A program made the translations under genes and the position numbers. Source: Mycobacterium paragordonae (GTDB taxonomy: Bacteria > Actinomycetota > Actinomycetes > Mycobacteriales > Mycobacteriaceae). From it: DNA of 64,000 nucleotides. Numbering within the stretch: position 1 is the stretch's first letter; every line of letters starts with the position of its first letter. The notes beneath the pieces were generated by a model. It was not told the origin of the DNA, searched no databases, and was given only the letters and a program-made list of their open reading frames with translations. The DNA is taken from contig NZ_CP025546.1 in the NCBI RefSeq assembly GCF_003614435.1, positions 1,054,001 through 1,118,000 on the forward strand, given 5' to 3'. Below, piece by piece: positions 10,367 to 18,879 of this stretch.

Positions 10367-11230
10367 ATGACCTGGCATCCGCATGCCAACAGGCTGAAGA
10401 CGTTCCTGCTGTTGGTCGGTATGTCGGCGATGATCGTGTTCGTCGGCGCGCTGTTCGGCAGAACGGCCCTGATTCTCGCGACCCTGTTCGCCGTCGGGAT
10501 CAACGTCTACACCTACTACAACAGCGACAAGCTGGCGCTGCGGGCCATGCACGCGGTACCGGTGTCGGAGTTGCAGTACCCCGCCATGTATCGGATCGTG
10601 CGCGAGCTGGCCACCGCCGCGCACCAGCCCATGCCGCGGCTGTACATCAGCGACACCAACGCGCCCAACGCATTCGCGACCGGCCGCAATCCGCGCAATG
10701 CCGCCGTGTGTTGCACCACCGGCATTCTGCGGATCCTCGATGAGCGCGAGCTGCGCGCCGTCCTGGGCCACGAGCTGTCGCACGTCTACAACCGCGACAT
10801 CCTGATCTCCTGTGTGGCCGGTGCTCTCGCGTCGGTGGTCACCGCCCTGGCCAACATGGCCATGTGGTTCGGCGCATTCGGCGGCAACCGCGAAGGTGGG
10901 GTCAATCCCTTTGCGATGCTGCTGGTTTCACTGCTCGGACCGATCGCCGCGACGGTCGTGCGGCTGGCGGTGTCGCGCTCGCGGGAGTATCAGGCCGACG
11001 AGTCGGGCGCGATGCTGACCGGCGACCCGCTCGCCCTGGCGTCCGCGTTGCGCAAGATCTCCGGCGGCGTGCAGATGGCACCCCTGCCGCCCGAGCCGCA
11101 ACTGGCCAACCAGGCTCACCTGATGATCGCCAACCCGTTCCGGGCCGGCGAGCGCATCGGGTCGATGTTCTCGACGCACCCGCCGATCGAGGACCGCATC
11201 CGCCGGCTGGAGCAGATGGCGCGAGGATAG
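10367..11230 (+). CDS. htpX: HtpX-type membrane zinc metalloprotease
   Basis: A 287-residue M48 protease for quality control of membrane proteins. Two N-terminal helices (about 12-30 and 32-50) precede the zinc motif HELSH (His135, Glu136, His139) and a second pair of helices (about 150-170 and 183-205). The third ligand lies in the SREYQADE segment. A strong ribosome site AGGAGG lies 8 bp before the ATG. It corresponds to Rv0563. Confidence 0.95.
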   Translation: MTWHPHANRLKTFLLLVGMSAMIVFVGALFGRTALILATLFAVGINVYTYYNSDKLALRAMHAVPVSELQYPAMYRIVRELATAAHQPMPRLYISDTNAPNAFATGRNPRNAAVCCTTGILRILDERELRAVLGHELSHVYNRDILISCVAGALASVVTALANMAMWFGAFGGNREGGVNPFAMLLVSLLGPIAATVVRLAVSRSREYQADESGAMLTGDPLALASALRKISGGVQMAPLPPEPQLANQAHLMIANPFRAGERIGSMFSTHPPIEDRIRRLEQMARG

Positions 11231-11291
11231 CCGCCGGGAATAACTCTGTGCGGCAACCGGATTCGGACGATGAATCGATCGGTTGGCTTGG

Positions 11292-11807
11292 CTACGTCAC
11301 CGCTGTCAGTCGCGCGAGCACAGTCCCGTCGGAGGCGACGAGGTCCAGCTCACCCGGGGATGTCGCCATGCGGCTGGTGCGCATAAGGGCTGACTGCACG
11401 GCCCTTTCCACCGCCATCACCTCAGGGCGACACATCATCTTGGTATAACCCAGATCGGAGAAACTGAGATCCGCTCCCGCCGAGACGTAGCGTCCAGTGA
11501 ACTGATTGCAGCCCGTATCGCCGGTTGCTGTGCCATCGACTGAAAGTTGCAGCGTCGGTTGGACCGTCTCCGGCGTTGGCGCGCCCATGATCTCGACGAA
11601 GCGCCACGAGCTGCCGGCGATCGGAGACGTGACGGGCTCCTCGGGCAGCCTGGTCCAGGCCTCAGCGTGGGCCGACATATCAAGCGGCCGAACATATTGC
11701 GGCACGGTGGACGAATATGCCGATAAGGCGGTGGCTTCCGCGGGAGCGCAGTTGAATGCGGTCACCACCGCCGTTATCACCGCCGCGATCACAATCGCGC
11801 GAACCAT
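11292..11807 (-). CDS. Exported META-domain (HslJ-like) protein
   Basis: A 171-residue secreted protein with a hydrophobic signal (MVRAIVIAAVITAVVTAF, then APAEA). The mature part is one META domain: WRFVEIMGAP at the start, the conserved TGCNQFTGRY motif, and MMCRPEVMAVE carrying a second cysteine, as in HslJ-like proteins. The ATG is preceded by GAGAGG; upstream frame to 12002 is not needed. META domains are found in motility and stress-resistance proteins, but the function here is open. It is convergent with htpX. Confidence 0.82.
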   Translation of the reverse strand: MVRAIVIAAVITAVVTAFNCAPAEATALSAYSSTVPQYVRPLDMSAHAEAWTRLPEEPVTSPIAGSSWRFVEIMGAPTPETVQPTLQLSVDGTATGDTGCNQFTGRYVSAGADLSFSDLGYTKMMCRPEVMAVERAVQSALMRTSRMATSPGELDLVASDGTVLARLTAVT

Positions 11808-12030
11808 GTAACGCCTCTCAATCTGCTGAATGCGGGCCGGCTTCCTGGTGGTAACGGTTCCGCATTGGGACCGAGTCCGAGAAGGGCCATTTGGACCGAA
11901 GCGGGAGAGACTTATGGCCTCGCCGCCGATGGTTCGCGTGCTGTTCCTTCTGCAACCATTGGTTTCGGCGTGCGGAAGTAGGGCCATTCGCCCCTTCTTC
12001 AACCCCGTTGATCGATGGCACTGTCAGCCC

Positions 12031-12831
12031 ATGAGGCGGACGATGTGGGTTCTTTCGGCCGTTGGCCTGCTGCTTGTGGGAACCGCGTGCAGCAATCCAG
12101 GGCATCCGGCGGCTACGACGCCGAAGTCGACGACACCCGCCGCCGGCGCCGGCACTGTGCGGGTCTACTTCATGCGGTCGGAAAAGATCGCGACCGCCGG
12201 GCGCCAGCTGGCCGGCTCCAGTAAGGATCAAACAGTGCAAGCACTTCTTCTGGGGCCCAACGACTTCGAACGAAGCATCGGCATGTCGACCGACATTCCA
12301 GCCGGTACCAAGCTGCTCGGTCTTGACGTCAAGGACGGCACCGCGACCGCCAACCTGTCCGACAACTTTCAGCCGGGCGGCGCAGCCTTGCAGCCCACGC
12401 AACCCCGCGTCGCCGAAATCGTGTTCACTCTTACCCAATTTCAGGACGTGCGCCAGGTGACCATCACCCTCAACGGCAAACCCTTGGAAGGCGCGGCCGG
12501 ACTCGAGCGCGGCGACCTGGAGGCCGTGACACCGAAGATCCTCGTCGAGTCTCCAGTTCCCGCCGCACCCGTAACCTCGCCGTTGACCGTCTCCGGAGCC
12601 GCCAACGTCTTCGAAGGAACGGTCTCCTACTCGCTGCAGGCTCCCGACGGCGCAGAGTTGGACCACGGTTTCACGACTGCGACGCAACAGCAGTGGAGCA
12701 ACTGGTACGCCTTCAGCTTCACCACCAGCTACCCGTCGCAGCAACATGGTCCCGGCCACGTCGTCGTCTGGGAGACGAGCATGAAGGACGGATCGCGGGT
12801 CAATGTCTACGACGTGCCGGTGAACATGTGA
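12031..12831 (+). CDS. GerMN / Gmad2-domain lipoprotein
   Basis: A 266-residue exported protein. The start MRRTMWVLSAVGLLLVGTAC gives a signal peptide with a lipobox-like end, so Cys20 is probably lipidated. After a Thr/Pro linker there is a GerMN domain (VRVYFMRSEK to about residue 150, including the LLGPNDFERSIGM and VKDGTATANLS motifs) and an immunoglobulin-like Gmad2 domain (PVTSPLTVSGAANVFEGTVSY onward). LpqB and related mycobacterial lipoproteins use GerMN domains, though LpqB is larger. The frame upstream to 11830 runs through noncoding sequence. Confidence 0.85.
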   Translation: MRRTMWVLSAVGLLLVGTACSNPGHPAATTPKSTTPAAGAGTVRVYFMRSEKIATAGRQLAGSSKDQTVQALLLGPNDFERSIGMSTDIPAGTKLLGLDVKDGTATANLSDNFQPGGAALQPTQPRVAEIVFTLTQFQDVRQVTITLNGKPLEGAAGLERGDLEAVTPKILVESPVPAAPVTSPLTVSGAANVFEGTVSYSLQAPDGAELDHGFTTATQQQWSNWYAFSFTTSYPSQQHGPGHVVVWETSMKDGSRVNVYDVPVNM

Positions 12832-12948
12832 GCCGAGCCGCAGTGCGGGCGGTTGCAGCGAAGCCTGCTATGACCGCTGATTCAACCCAAGGGACTACTG
12901 CCGCAACAGTTCCCAGCTGTCCTGCCTGACCCATTGCATCAAGAACTG

Positions 12949-14109
12949 CTAACGCTGGCCGGCAGGCTCGATCACCGACAAAGTGCCGTCGTTGAAGTTG
13001 GTGACATAGACGGTGTGTGTCCCTGGATCCACCGCGACGCCGTGCCCCAGCGATGCCCCGGTAAGAGGGCCGGTGACCGTGACCGCGCGGGTTGACCCGT
13101 CGATCACCGCCAGCGTGTCGTTGGCGTACTTGGGAACGTAGACGGTGTGGGTTCCCGGGTCCACAGCCAACCCGTCTGGGTCCTTGCCGATAGACACGGT
13201 TGCGACCACCGTGCGGGTCGACGGGTCGATCACCGAAACTCTGCCACTGCGCGACGGCGGCTGCGTATCGTTCGGCGCGGTCTCGGGGTCGACGGTAGCG
13301 ACGTAGACGATGTGCGTGCCGGGGTCGACCGCAACGGCTTTGGGCCACCGAGCAACGGGCATCGTCGCGGTGACGGTGTGCGTCGACCCATCGATCAGCG
13401 ACATGGTGTCGTCGCCGGAGTTGGTGGCGTAGACGACGTGGCTGCCCGGATCCACCGCCACCTCGCCCGCGAATTTGCCGACCGGCACGGTCGCCGTGAC
13501 AGCGTGTGTCGACCCGTCGATGACAGACACCGCGCCGGCGCCGCCGTTGGGGTCCGAACTGCCAACGTAGGCGGTGTGGGTGCCCGGATCGACGGCAACT
13601 GAGGACGGGCCAGGTGCGACGGGCACGGTGGCGATCACCGTATTGCGACCGCCGTCGACCACCGACACGGTGTTGTCGGTGGAGTTGACGACGTAGACGG
13701 TGTGGCTGCCCGGATCCACCGCCACCGCGCCCGCGTGCTTGCCCACCGGCACCGTGGCGGTCACCGAGCGCTTCGACCCGTCGATCACGATGAGGGTGCC
13801 GTCGCCGCTGTCGGAGTCCAGGTTGCCGACATAGATGGTGTGGGTTGCCGGGTCCACCGCTACCCCGCCCGGGCCCTTGCCGACGGGAATGGTTGCGGCA
13901 ACCTTGTATTGGGCTTGCCCGCTGGACGGTGTCGTCGAGGGAGAAGTCGCTTTCGACCCCTGACCGCCGGACGGGCCCCCGCATCCAGACAGGGATGCGG
14001 TCAACACGACGGCCCCGACGACCGCGAGCATGCCAGTTTGCACCGCGACGGGTACGGTCCGCCGGTGCTGCCGATTCGGGCTTGGCTTGCGTTGGTCCGC
14101 TGCCTTCAT
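12949..14109 (-). CDS. YVTN seven-repeat beta-propeller lipoprotein
   Basis: A 386-residue protein begun at an ATG with GGGAGG just upstream. A basic N-terminus leads into one hydrophobic stretch ending LTASLSGC, a lipobox, so the protein is probably an exported lipoprotein. After a Ser/Thr-rich spacer come seven repeats of about 42-48 residues with the pattern VAVDPGTHTVYV...TxSVIDGSTHxVTATVPVG, typical of YVTN propellers. Some blades carry inserts (for example DPETAPNDTQPPSRSG). No enzyme motif is visible; a ligand- or protein-binding role outside the membrane is likely. The next gene upstream encodes a paralogue. Confidence 0.88.
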   Translation of the reverse strand: MKAADQRKPSPNRQHRRTVPVAVQTGMLAVVGAVVLTASLSGCGGPSGGQGSKATSPSTTPSSGQAQYKVAATIPVGKGPGGVAVDPATHTIYVGNLDSDSGDGTLIVIDGSKRSVTATVPVGKHAGAVAVDPGSHTVYVVNSTDNTVSVVDGGRNTVIATVPVAPGPSSVAVDPGTHTAYVGSSDPNGGAGAVSVIDGSTHAVTATVPVGKFAGEVAVDPGSHVVYATNSGDDTMSLIDGSTHTVTATMPVARWPKAVAVDPGTHIVYVATVDPETAPNDTQPPSRSGRVSVIDPSTRTVVATVSIGKDPDGLAVDPGTHTVYVPKYANDTLAVIDGSTRAVTVTGPLTGASLGHGVAVDPGTHTVYVTNFNDGTLSVIEPAGQR

Positions 14110-14172
14110 CTGGGTGCCTCCCTCTCTGGACCCGGTATTACCAGGAATGATTCCGTCCACTTCTCTGGCCCC

Positions 14173-15324
14173 TCAGCGAGCTTCGATCACCGACAGGGTT
14201 TCGTCGCTGTGGTTGGCGACGTAGACGGTGTGGGTCTGCGGATCCACCGCAACCCCTTCCGGGCTGCGGCCCACGTGCACGGTGGCGGTAACCGCGTGCG
14301 TCTTTCCGTCGATCACCGACACCGTGCCGTCGCCGCCGTTGGTGACGTAGACGGTGTGGGTGAGCGGATCCACCGCAACCCCTTCCGGGCTGCGGCCCAC
14401 GTGCACGGTGGCGGTGACCGCGTGGGTGTTTCCGTCGATCACCGACACCGCGTCGTCGGCGAACTTTGCGACGTAGACCGTGTGCGTGTCCGAATCCACC
14501 GCAACACCGCGATTGACGTCGTTCCGGCCTGTTACGCGGCTGCCGACGTGCACGGTGGCGGTGACGGTGTGGGTCGACCCGTCGAGCACCGACAAGGTGT
14601 CGTCGAAACCGTTGACGACGTACACGTTGTGGGTGCCTGAATCCACCGCCAGGTGTACCGGATACTCGAGTGGCACGGTGGCGGTGACCGAGTGCGACGA
14701 CCCGTCCAGCACGGACACAGTGTCATGGCCCGTGGCTGCGTAGACGGTGTGGGTGCCGGGATCCACTGCCACGCCGTTGAGTGCCCCGCCCACGGTGGCG
14801 GTGACGGTATGGGTCGAACCGTCTATCACCGACATCGGTTCGGTTGAAGTCGAGACGTAGACCGTGTGGGTGCCTGAATCCACCGCCACATCATTCGGCC
14901 ACCGGCCGACCTGCACGGTGGCGGTGACCGTGTGCGTCTTCGCGTCGATCACCGACACCGTGTGGTCGCCGAAGTTGGCGACGTACACCGCGTGTATGAC
15001 GGGGTCGACCGCCACCCGCGAGGTCCCACGGCCGACCGGCACGGTCGCGGTGACCCGGTAGGGGCTGTCATGTCGATGCAGTGACTTCACTAACGCGATA
15101 GCGCCGATGATCACCAGCACGCCCGCGACGGCCAGCAGCAGCAAAAGTCCGCGCTTACGAGTGCGGCTCGGCCGGTCGGTGCTCATCACATCATCGTCAC
15201 TGTCTTCGCTGCGCGGCAACAGGACCGAAAGTCCTCTGTCGTCGGGACGGTTTGCCTGCTTCGTGAGCGCTGAACCGGTGGCGCTCAACGGCCGCGGGAA
15301 GCTGATCCTGCTCGGGCGCAACAT
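14173..15324 (-). CDS. YVTN seven-repeat beta-propeller membrane protein
   Basis: A 383-residue paralogue of the neighbouring propeller. The ATG at 15324 is preceded by GGTAGG at 7 bp; another ATG at 15186 would remove about 46 hydrophilic residues. A basic RKRG patch precedes a single membrane helix (LLLLLAVAGVLVIIGAIALV), with no lipobox, so this one is anchored by a helix. Seven repeats of about 42 residues follow, the last two almost identical. Likely transcribed with the 12949 gene, 63 bp downstream. Confidence 0.87.
   Translation of the reverse strand: MLRPSRISFPRPLSATGSALTKQANRPDDRGLSVLLPRSEDSDDDVMSTDRPSRTRKRGLLLLLAVAGVLVIIGAIALVKSLHRHDSPYRVTATVPVGRGTSRVAVDPVIHAVYVANFGDHTVSVIDAKTHTVTATVQVGRWPNDVAVDSGTHTVYVSTSTEPMSVIDGSTHTVTATVGGALNGVAVDPGTHTVYAATGHDTVSVLDGSSHSVTATVPLEYPVHLAVDSGTHNVYVVNGFDDTLSVLDGSTHTVTATVHVGSRVTGRNDVNRGVAVDSDTHTVYVAKFADDAVSVIDGNTHAVTATVHVGRSPEGVAVDPLTHTVYVTNGGDGTVSVIDGKTHAVTATVHVGRSPEGVAVDPQTHTVYVANHSDETLSVIEAR
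14238..14415 (-). repeat. 126-bp near-identical tandem repeat inside the propeller gene
   Basis: The 52 bases at 14238-14289 recur without change at 14364-14415, a period of 126 bp, or exactly 42 codons. The intervening bases are also very alike. This encodes blades six and seven (GRSPEGVAVDP, THTVYV). The other blades have diverged much more, so this pair is a recent duplication or has been homogenised. Confidence 0.9.
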
Positions 15325-15406
15325 GATTGGACCTACCGCGTGAAGCGGGACGCATCGCGCTCCGCTACTTCGGCTTGGTCGTGGAGATGTGTCCACCGCG
15401 GATTGC

Positions 15407-16012
15407 TCAGTAATCGACGATCGTTGAGAGCTGTGAGCTGCGTTTTCTGACGAGCACCCCTACCGAGAGCGCGGTGATCACAGCACCGGCGCACGCGGAG
15501 GCAAAGCCGGAGAACAAATAGGTGGTCGGGGTACCCATATCGTCTCCGTTGCCAACGGACAAGAACCCGAGATAGCAGCCCGCCAAACCCGTCAGGATCC
15601 AGGCCGTTCCCGCGATGACGCTGTACTTGGGGTGGGCTTCAGGTCTGGCCAGGCAGAGGATTCCCAAGATCAACGACACCACGCAGAGTGTCGGCGTCAC
15701 CAGAAAGTAAGTGCGCCAGATGGTGTCGACCAACTCGGGGGCATTCGCCCGGCGGGTAGGCACGTTCGGTAGCAGGCCGGCGTGGAAATACCCGAAGACG
15801 AGCCCGAGTAAGAGCAGCGAAATCCCTTGGGCGACGGTAAGAACTGAGGCCTTCCCACCGCTTTCGGTTGCAGGGTCATGCGTTCCAGCGCTGGGCTCGT
15901 ACACCCCGCCAGGTGGGACGAAGGCCCCCCAGTTGTGGCCGTCCCAGTATCGGGAGCCTGCCGCCCCGGCAGGATCCGGGTACCAACCCGGCGGGTTCAG
16001 CGACGATGTCAT
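15407..16012 (-). CDS. DUF2510 membrane protein with four predicted helices
   Basis: A 201-residue protein that begins with the DUF2510 signature (PPGWYPDPAGAAGSRYWDGHNW), a small cytosolic WW-like module found at the N-terminus of many actinobacterial membrane proteins. Four hydrophobic stretches follow (near residues 56-75, 95-117, 126-148 and 164-187). The C-terminus is basic (RKRSSQ). No function is known; the module may bind partners at the membrane. No operon partner is evident. Confidence 0.8.
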   Translation of the reverse strand: MTSSLNPPGWYPDPAGAAGSRYWDGHNWGAFVPPGGVYEPSAGTHDPATESGGKASVLTVAQGISLLLLGLVFGYFHAGLLPNVPTRRANAPELVDTIWRTYFLVTPTLCVVSLILGILCLARPEAHPKYSVIAGTAWILTGLAGCYLGFLSVGNGDDMGTPTTYLFSGFASACAGAVITALSVGVLVRKRSSQLSTIVDY

Positions 16013-16183
16013 CGGAAATCATTCTCCGCCAAAGCATGGCCGCTGTTTGAGGCATAGGTTCTTCCGTTGGTGTCAAGGTGACTCACTCGATTCAACGTGT
16101 CCTCCGAGCAAGTGTGCGGATTCGAAAACTGTTGTCATGATGCTGGTTTGACGCGGTCGGTGCGTCTGTCGGGCTAAGTGGCG

Positions 16184-16429
16184 TTAACCACGCACGGAGG
16201 TCACCGAGGGCGTTCTATTAGGTACCTCGAAGCGGCTGCTGATGGAGGTGAGCCACGACGTGATCGAGCTGATGATGCTCGACACACTTGTGGGGGAGAC
16301 GGCGGGTGGTGCGGGAGCGTTTGCACTGCTGCTGCCGCAGGCCGCAGCCCCACCTACGGCGCCCATCGTGATCAGTGCGGCAGTCCCCGCTGTAGCGGCG
16401 AGATGACGAACTGAGGAACCTGCGCTCAT
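16184..16429 (-). CDS. Small exported or lipid-anchored protein of unknown function
   Basis: An 81-residue frame starting MSAGSSVRHLAATAGTAALI, with a signal-like stretch ending GGAAAC, a possible lipobox. The rest is Ser/Pro rich, then a SSIISSITSWLTSISSRF amphipathic segment. The ribosome site is GAAGGGAG, with GTG and ATG starts adjacent (16432 and 16429). The frame is open further upstream to 16717, but that part has no exported character. I do not recognise the family. Confidence 0.5.
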   Translation of the reverse strand: MSAGSSVRHLAATAGTAALITMGAVGGAAACGSSSANAPAPPAVSPTSVSSIISSITSWLTSISSRFEVPNRTPSVTSVRG

Positions 16430-16538
16430 CACGGCGCTCCCTTCGTCCACGACGTGGGTAATCCTCACGTGACTAGCCGCTTGAGGGCTAGGGCCGAAAG
16501 TCCTGTGGCCGATTCCGGCTGCGCGTAAGAAGAGTTGC

Positions 16539-17042
16539 ATGACGATGCCTTCGCCCGGTCCGACCCCGAGGTGGTTCCCGGTCTGGGTTCGGTCGGTCGT
16601 TGTTGTGATCCTTCTTGTCGTCGCGGCCTCGGCTGCCGGCCTCCTGGCGGGGAACCGCGGTCGGCCGACGCCGAGTCCGCAGGGTGTAGCGGGCAGGTCC
16701 CAGCTCATCGATCTCACCTTGCCGGCAGGCTCGAAGCTGATCGGTTCGACGCATACGGGTGAATGGGACGCAAGCGAGTTCTGGGAAATGGCGCTGCCAT
16801 TCGACCAGGAGGTGGCATCGATCCGCCGTCAGTTGCCGGTGGGTGGCGAACTTCAAGGCCTCAAGTGGTGTCTGGAGGAGGTGAACAACAACGTCGGTTA
16901 TGTCCATTGGAAGTGGGGTGACGCAGCGACGCAGAGAGTGATCGTGGTCGACGTGTTCCGGCTTTTCAGCCCGCTCCAGAAGAACGGCGGTGTCAACATT
17001 CATAAGACGGCCAATACGCCGGACCCGTGCTCCGGGGCCTAG
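16539..17042 (+). CDS. Unknown membrane-anchored protein, 167 residues
   Basis: A basic, Pro-rich N-terminus precedes one membrane helix (SVVVVILLVVAASAAGLLAG, about residues 19-38). The outer part, about 125 residues, has an aromatic, mixed alpha/beta look (LPAGSKLIGSTHTGEWDASEFWEM, KWCLEEVNNNVGYVHWKWGD) and two cysteines (KWCLEE and the C-terminal DPCSGA) that could pair. It starts 110 bp from the divergent small gene at 16184. I do not recognise it; the ATG has only a weak ribosome site. Confidence 0.6.
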   Translation: MTMPSPGPTPRWFPVWVRSVVVVILLVVAASAAGLLAGNRGRPTPSPQGVAGRSQLIDLTLPAGSKLIGSTHTGEWDASEFWEMALPFDQEVASIRRQLPVGGELQGLKWCLEEVNNNVGYVHWKWGDAATQRVIVVDVFRLFSPLQKNGGVNIHKTANTPDPCSGA

Positions 17043-17112
17043 AACCTTCGGAAGCCGACTTCGGAAGTCGACTACGCGTTGTACGACTGGTGGACGCAAA
17101 ACAGTTAAGCGC

Positions 17113-18636
17113 CTACGCGGCTTCTTCGGATGCGCTCCTTCCCACCAGCGACACCGAAGGCGTGCGTGGCGGATGCCCGCGCTCGAGCAGTCCGTCGATG
17201 TGCAACGTTCCACCGGTTGACTCGTGTTGCTGCTGCCAGTCGGTAATCGATTGGTGCGCAGCGTGATCGAGGTAAGTGACCGCGATGTGCAGGGTGACGG
17301 TGCTGCCGGGGGGCACCGCGGCCAGTACCCGGGTCAGCCGCGGCAGGCTGAGGAAGGTGCAGGCGCCCTCGATGGTGACGCGCCACTGATCGCCGTCGGG
17401 AACGGCCTCCACCTTGGCCCGGATCACCCGCCATCCGGTCATCGCGATGGCCAGAGCCAACCCGATCAGGACGCCGTGCAGGAGGTTGAGGAAGACGACG
17501 GCGACGATGGTCACCAGATAGATCGCGAAATCGCCGGTCTTGACTGCGGTTTCGATGTGCGCCGGTTGTAACAGCTGAATTCCGATCACGATCAGCAGCC
17601 CGGCCAGCGCGGCGCTGGGGATCTGTTCGATCAGGCCCGCGAAGGGCAGCGCGAACAGCAGGATCCAGAACCCGTGCAGAATCGTCGAGGCGCTGGTTTT
17701 GGCCCCGGCCTTGATATTTGCCGAGCTGCGCACGATGACCCCGGCGATCGGCAGGCCGCCGACGGCGCCCGAGACGATGTTGGAGGCACCCTGTCCGATC
17801 AGCTCTCGGTCGAGGTTGGTGCGCGGCCCGGTGTGCATCCGGTCGGTGGCGACCGCCGTCAACAGGCTCTGCACGCTCGTGATCAGCGTGACAGTGATGA
17901 TGCCGACCACCACGGCCCCCCAGTTGCCGTGCGGTATCGACGGCAACTGCAACGCGTCGATCACGGAGCCTTCCAACGTGATACGTGAAACGGTGAACGG
18001 AAACACCACCGAGATCACCGTCACGACCACGATGGCGACCAGTGGGCCCGGAACGGCGGCCAACTTGGCCGGAGCCCACCGCCACGCGACCATGATCGCT
18101 ATCACCAGCAGGCCGAGGAAGAGTCCGGGCCGGTGCGCGCCGAGGATCTGGGCAGGCAGTTCCACCACGTTGACCCAGGCCGAGCTGTGCGACTCCCCGC
18201 CCAACAGCACATGCGTCTGCTGCAGCGCGATGGTGATCCCGATGCCGGCCAGCATCGCATGCACCACCACCGGCGAAATCGCAAGCGCCGCACGGGCAAC
18301 GCGGCTGAGCCCCAACAGAACCTGCATGAGGCCCGCGACAGCGGTGATGAAGCACGTTATACCCCAGCCGAATTCGGCTATCAGATCGGCAACGATCACC
18401 GTCAGTCCGGCGGCCGGACCACTCACCTGCAGTGGCGACCCGCCCAGTGCCCCGCCGACGATGCCGCCGACGATCGCGGCGATCAGACCGGCGAGCACCG
18501 GCGCGTCGGAAGCGATCGCGATGCCCAGCGACAAGGGCAGTGCCACCAGGAAAACCACCAGCGACGCCGGCAGGTCGTGTTGCATGACGGCCCGCAGCCG
18601 ATCTGTTCGCGAGGCGCCCCCGATTTCGTCGGTCAA
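17113..18636 (-). CDS. SulP-family anion transporter with STAS-like tail
   Basis: A SLC26/SulP permease of about 507 residues. It contains the family start DLPASLVVFLVALPLSLGIA, a run of some ten membrane helices, the SGPAAGLTVI motif and a C-terminal cytosolic STAS-like domain (from about SLPRLTRVLAAVPPGSTVTLHI). Bicarbonate or sulfate are the usual substrates; no carbonic anhydrase is fused or adjacent. The TTG at 18636 is preferred because GAGGGAG lies 6 bp upstream; an in-frame ATG at 18678 is the alternative. An inverted repeat lies about 95 bp upstream. Confidence 0.88.
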   Translation of the reverse strand: MTDEIGGASRTDRLRAVMQHDLPASLVVFLVALPLSLGIAIASDAPVLAGLIAAIVGGIVGGALGGSPLQVSGPAAGLTVIVADLIAEFGWGITCFITAVAGLMQVLLGLSRVARAALAISPVVVHAMLAGIGITIALQQTHVLLGGESHSSAWVNVVELPAQILGAHRPGLFLGLLVIAIMVAWRWAPAKLAAVPGPLVAIVVVTVISVVFPFTVSRITLEGSVIDALQLPSIPHGNWGAVVVGIITVTLITSVQSLLTAVATDRMHTGPRTNLDRELIGQGASNIVSGAVGGLPIAGVIVRSSANIKAGAKTSASTILHGFWILLFALPFAGLIEQIPSAALAGLLIVIGIQLLQPAHIETAVKTGDFAIYLVTIVAVVFLNLLHGVLIGLALAIAMTGWRVIRAKVEAVPDGDQWRVTIEGACTFLSLPRLTRVLAAVPPGSTVTLHIAVTYLDHAAHQSITDWQQQHESTGGTLHIDGLLERGHPPRTPSVSLVGRSASEEAA

Positions 18637-18728
18637 CGGATGCTCCCTCGTCAGATGTAGCGGGGGACAATGCGACATCCGCCCCGTGTCAGCCGTAACG
18701 CTCTGACGCACAAGCGAATACGAACTGA

Positions 18729-18750
18729 CCCGAAACGCCGTTGTTTCGGG
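18729..18750. promoter_or_regulatory. Perfect inverted repeat CCCGAAAC-6-GTTTCGGG upstream of the SulP gene
   Basis: Two 8-bp arms with a 6-bp centre, in the 243-bp gap between the end of gpdA1 and the start of the SulP gene, both read leftward. It could be an operator for the transporter or a terminator for gpdA1. No T-run follows, which favours the operator slightly. Confidence 0.4.
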
Positions 18751-18879
18751 CGGCCCGCATGACGACCTTTGAACGACGGTATGGGGGGCAACCGGCAGCG
18801 GCAACCGGACGCGCTGGCTGCATAGCGAACGCAAATTTTCTATGCGCCGCACCTGATCAGCGCCTGCAGGAGCTTGGGG

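Noticed and set aside
12949..15324. Regular short repeats that could suggest a CRISPR array
   Set aside because: The repeats are in frame, 42 codons long, and encode YVTN blades; there are no constant repeats with variable spacers and no cas genes.
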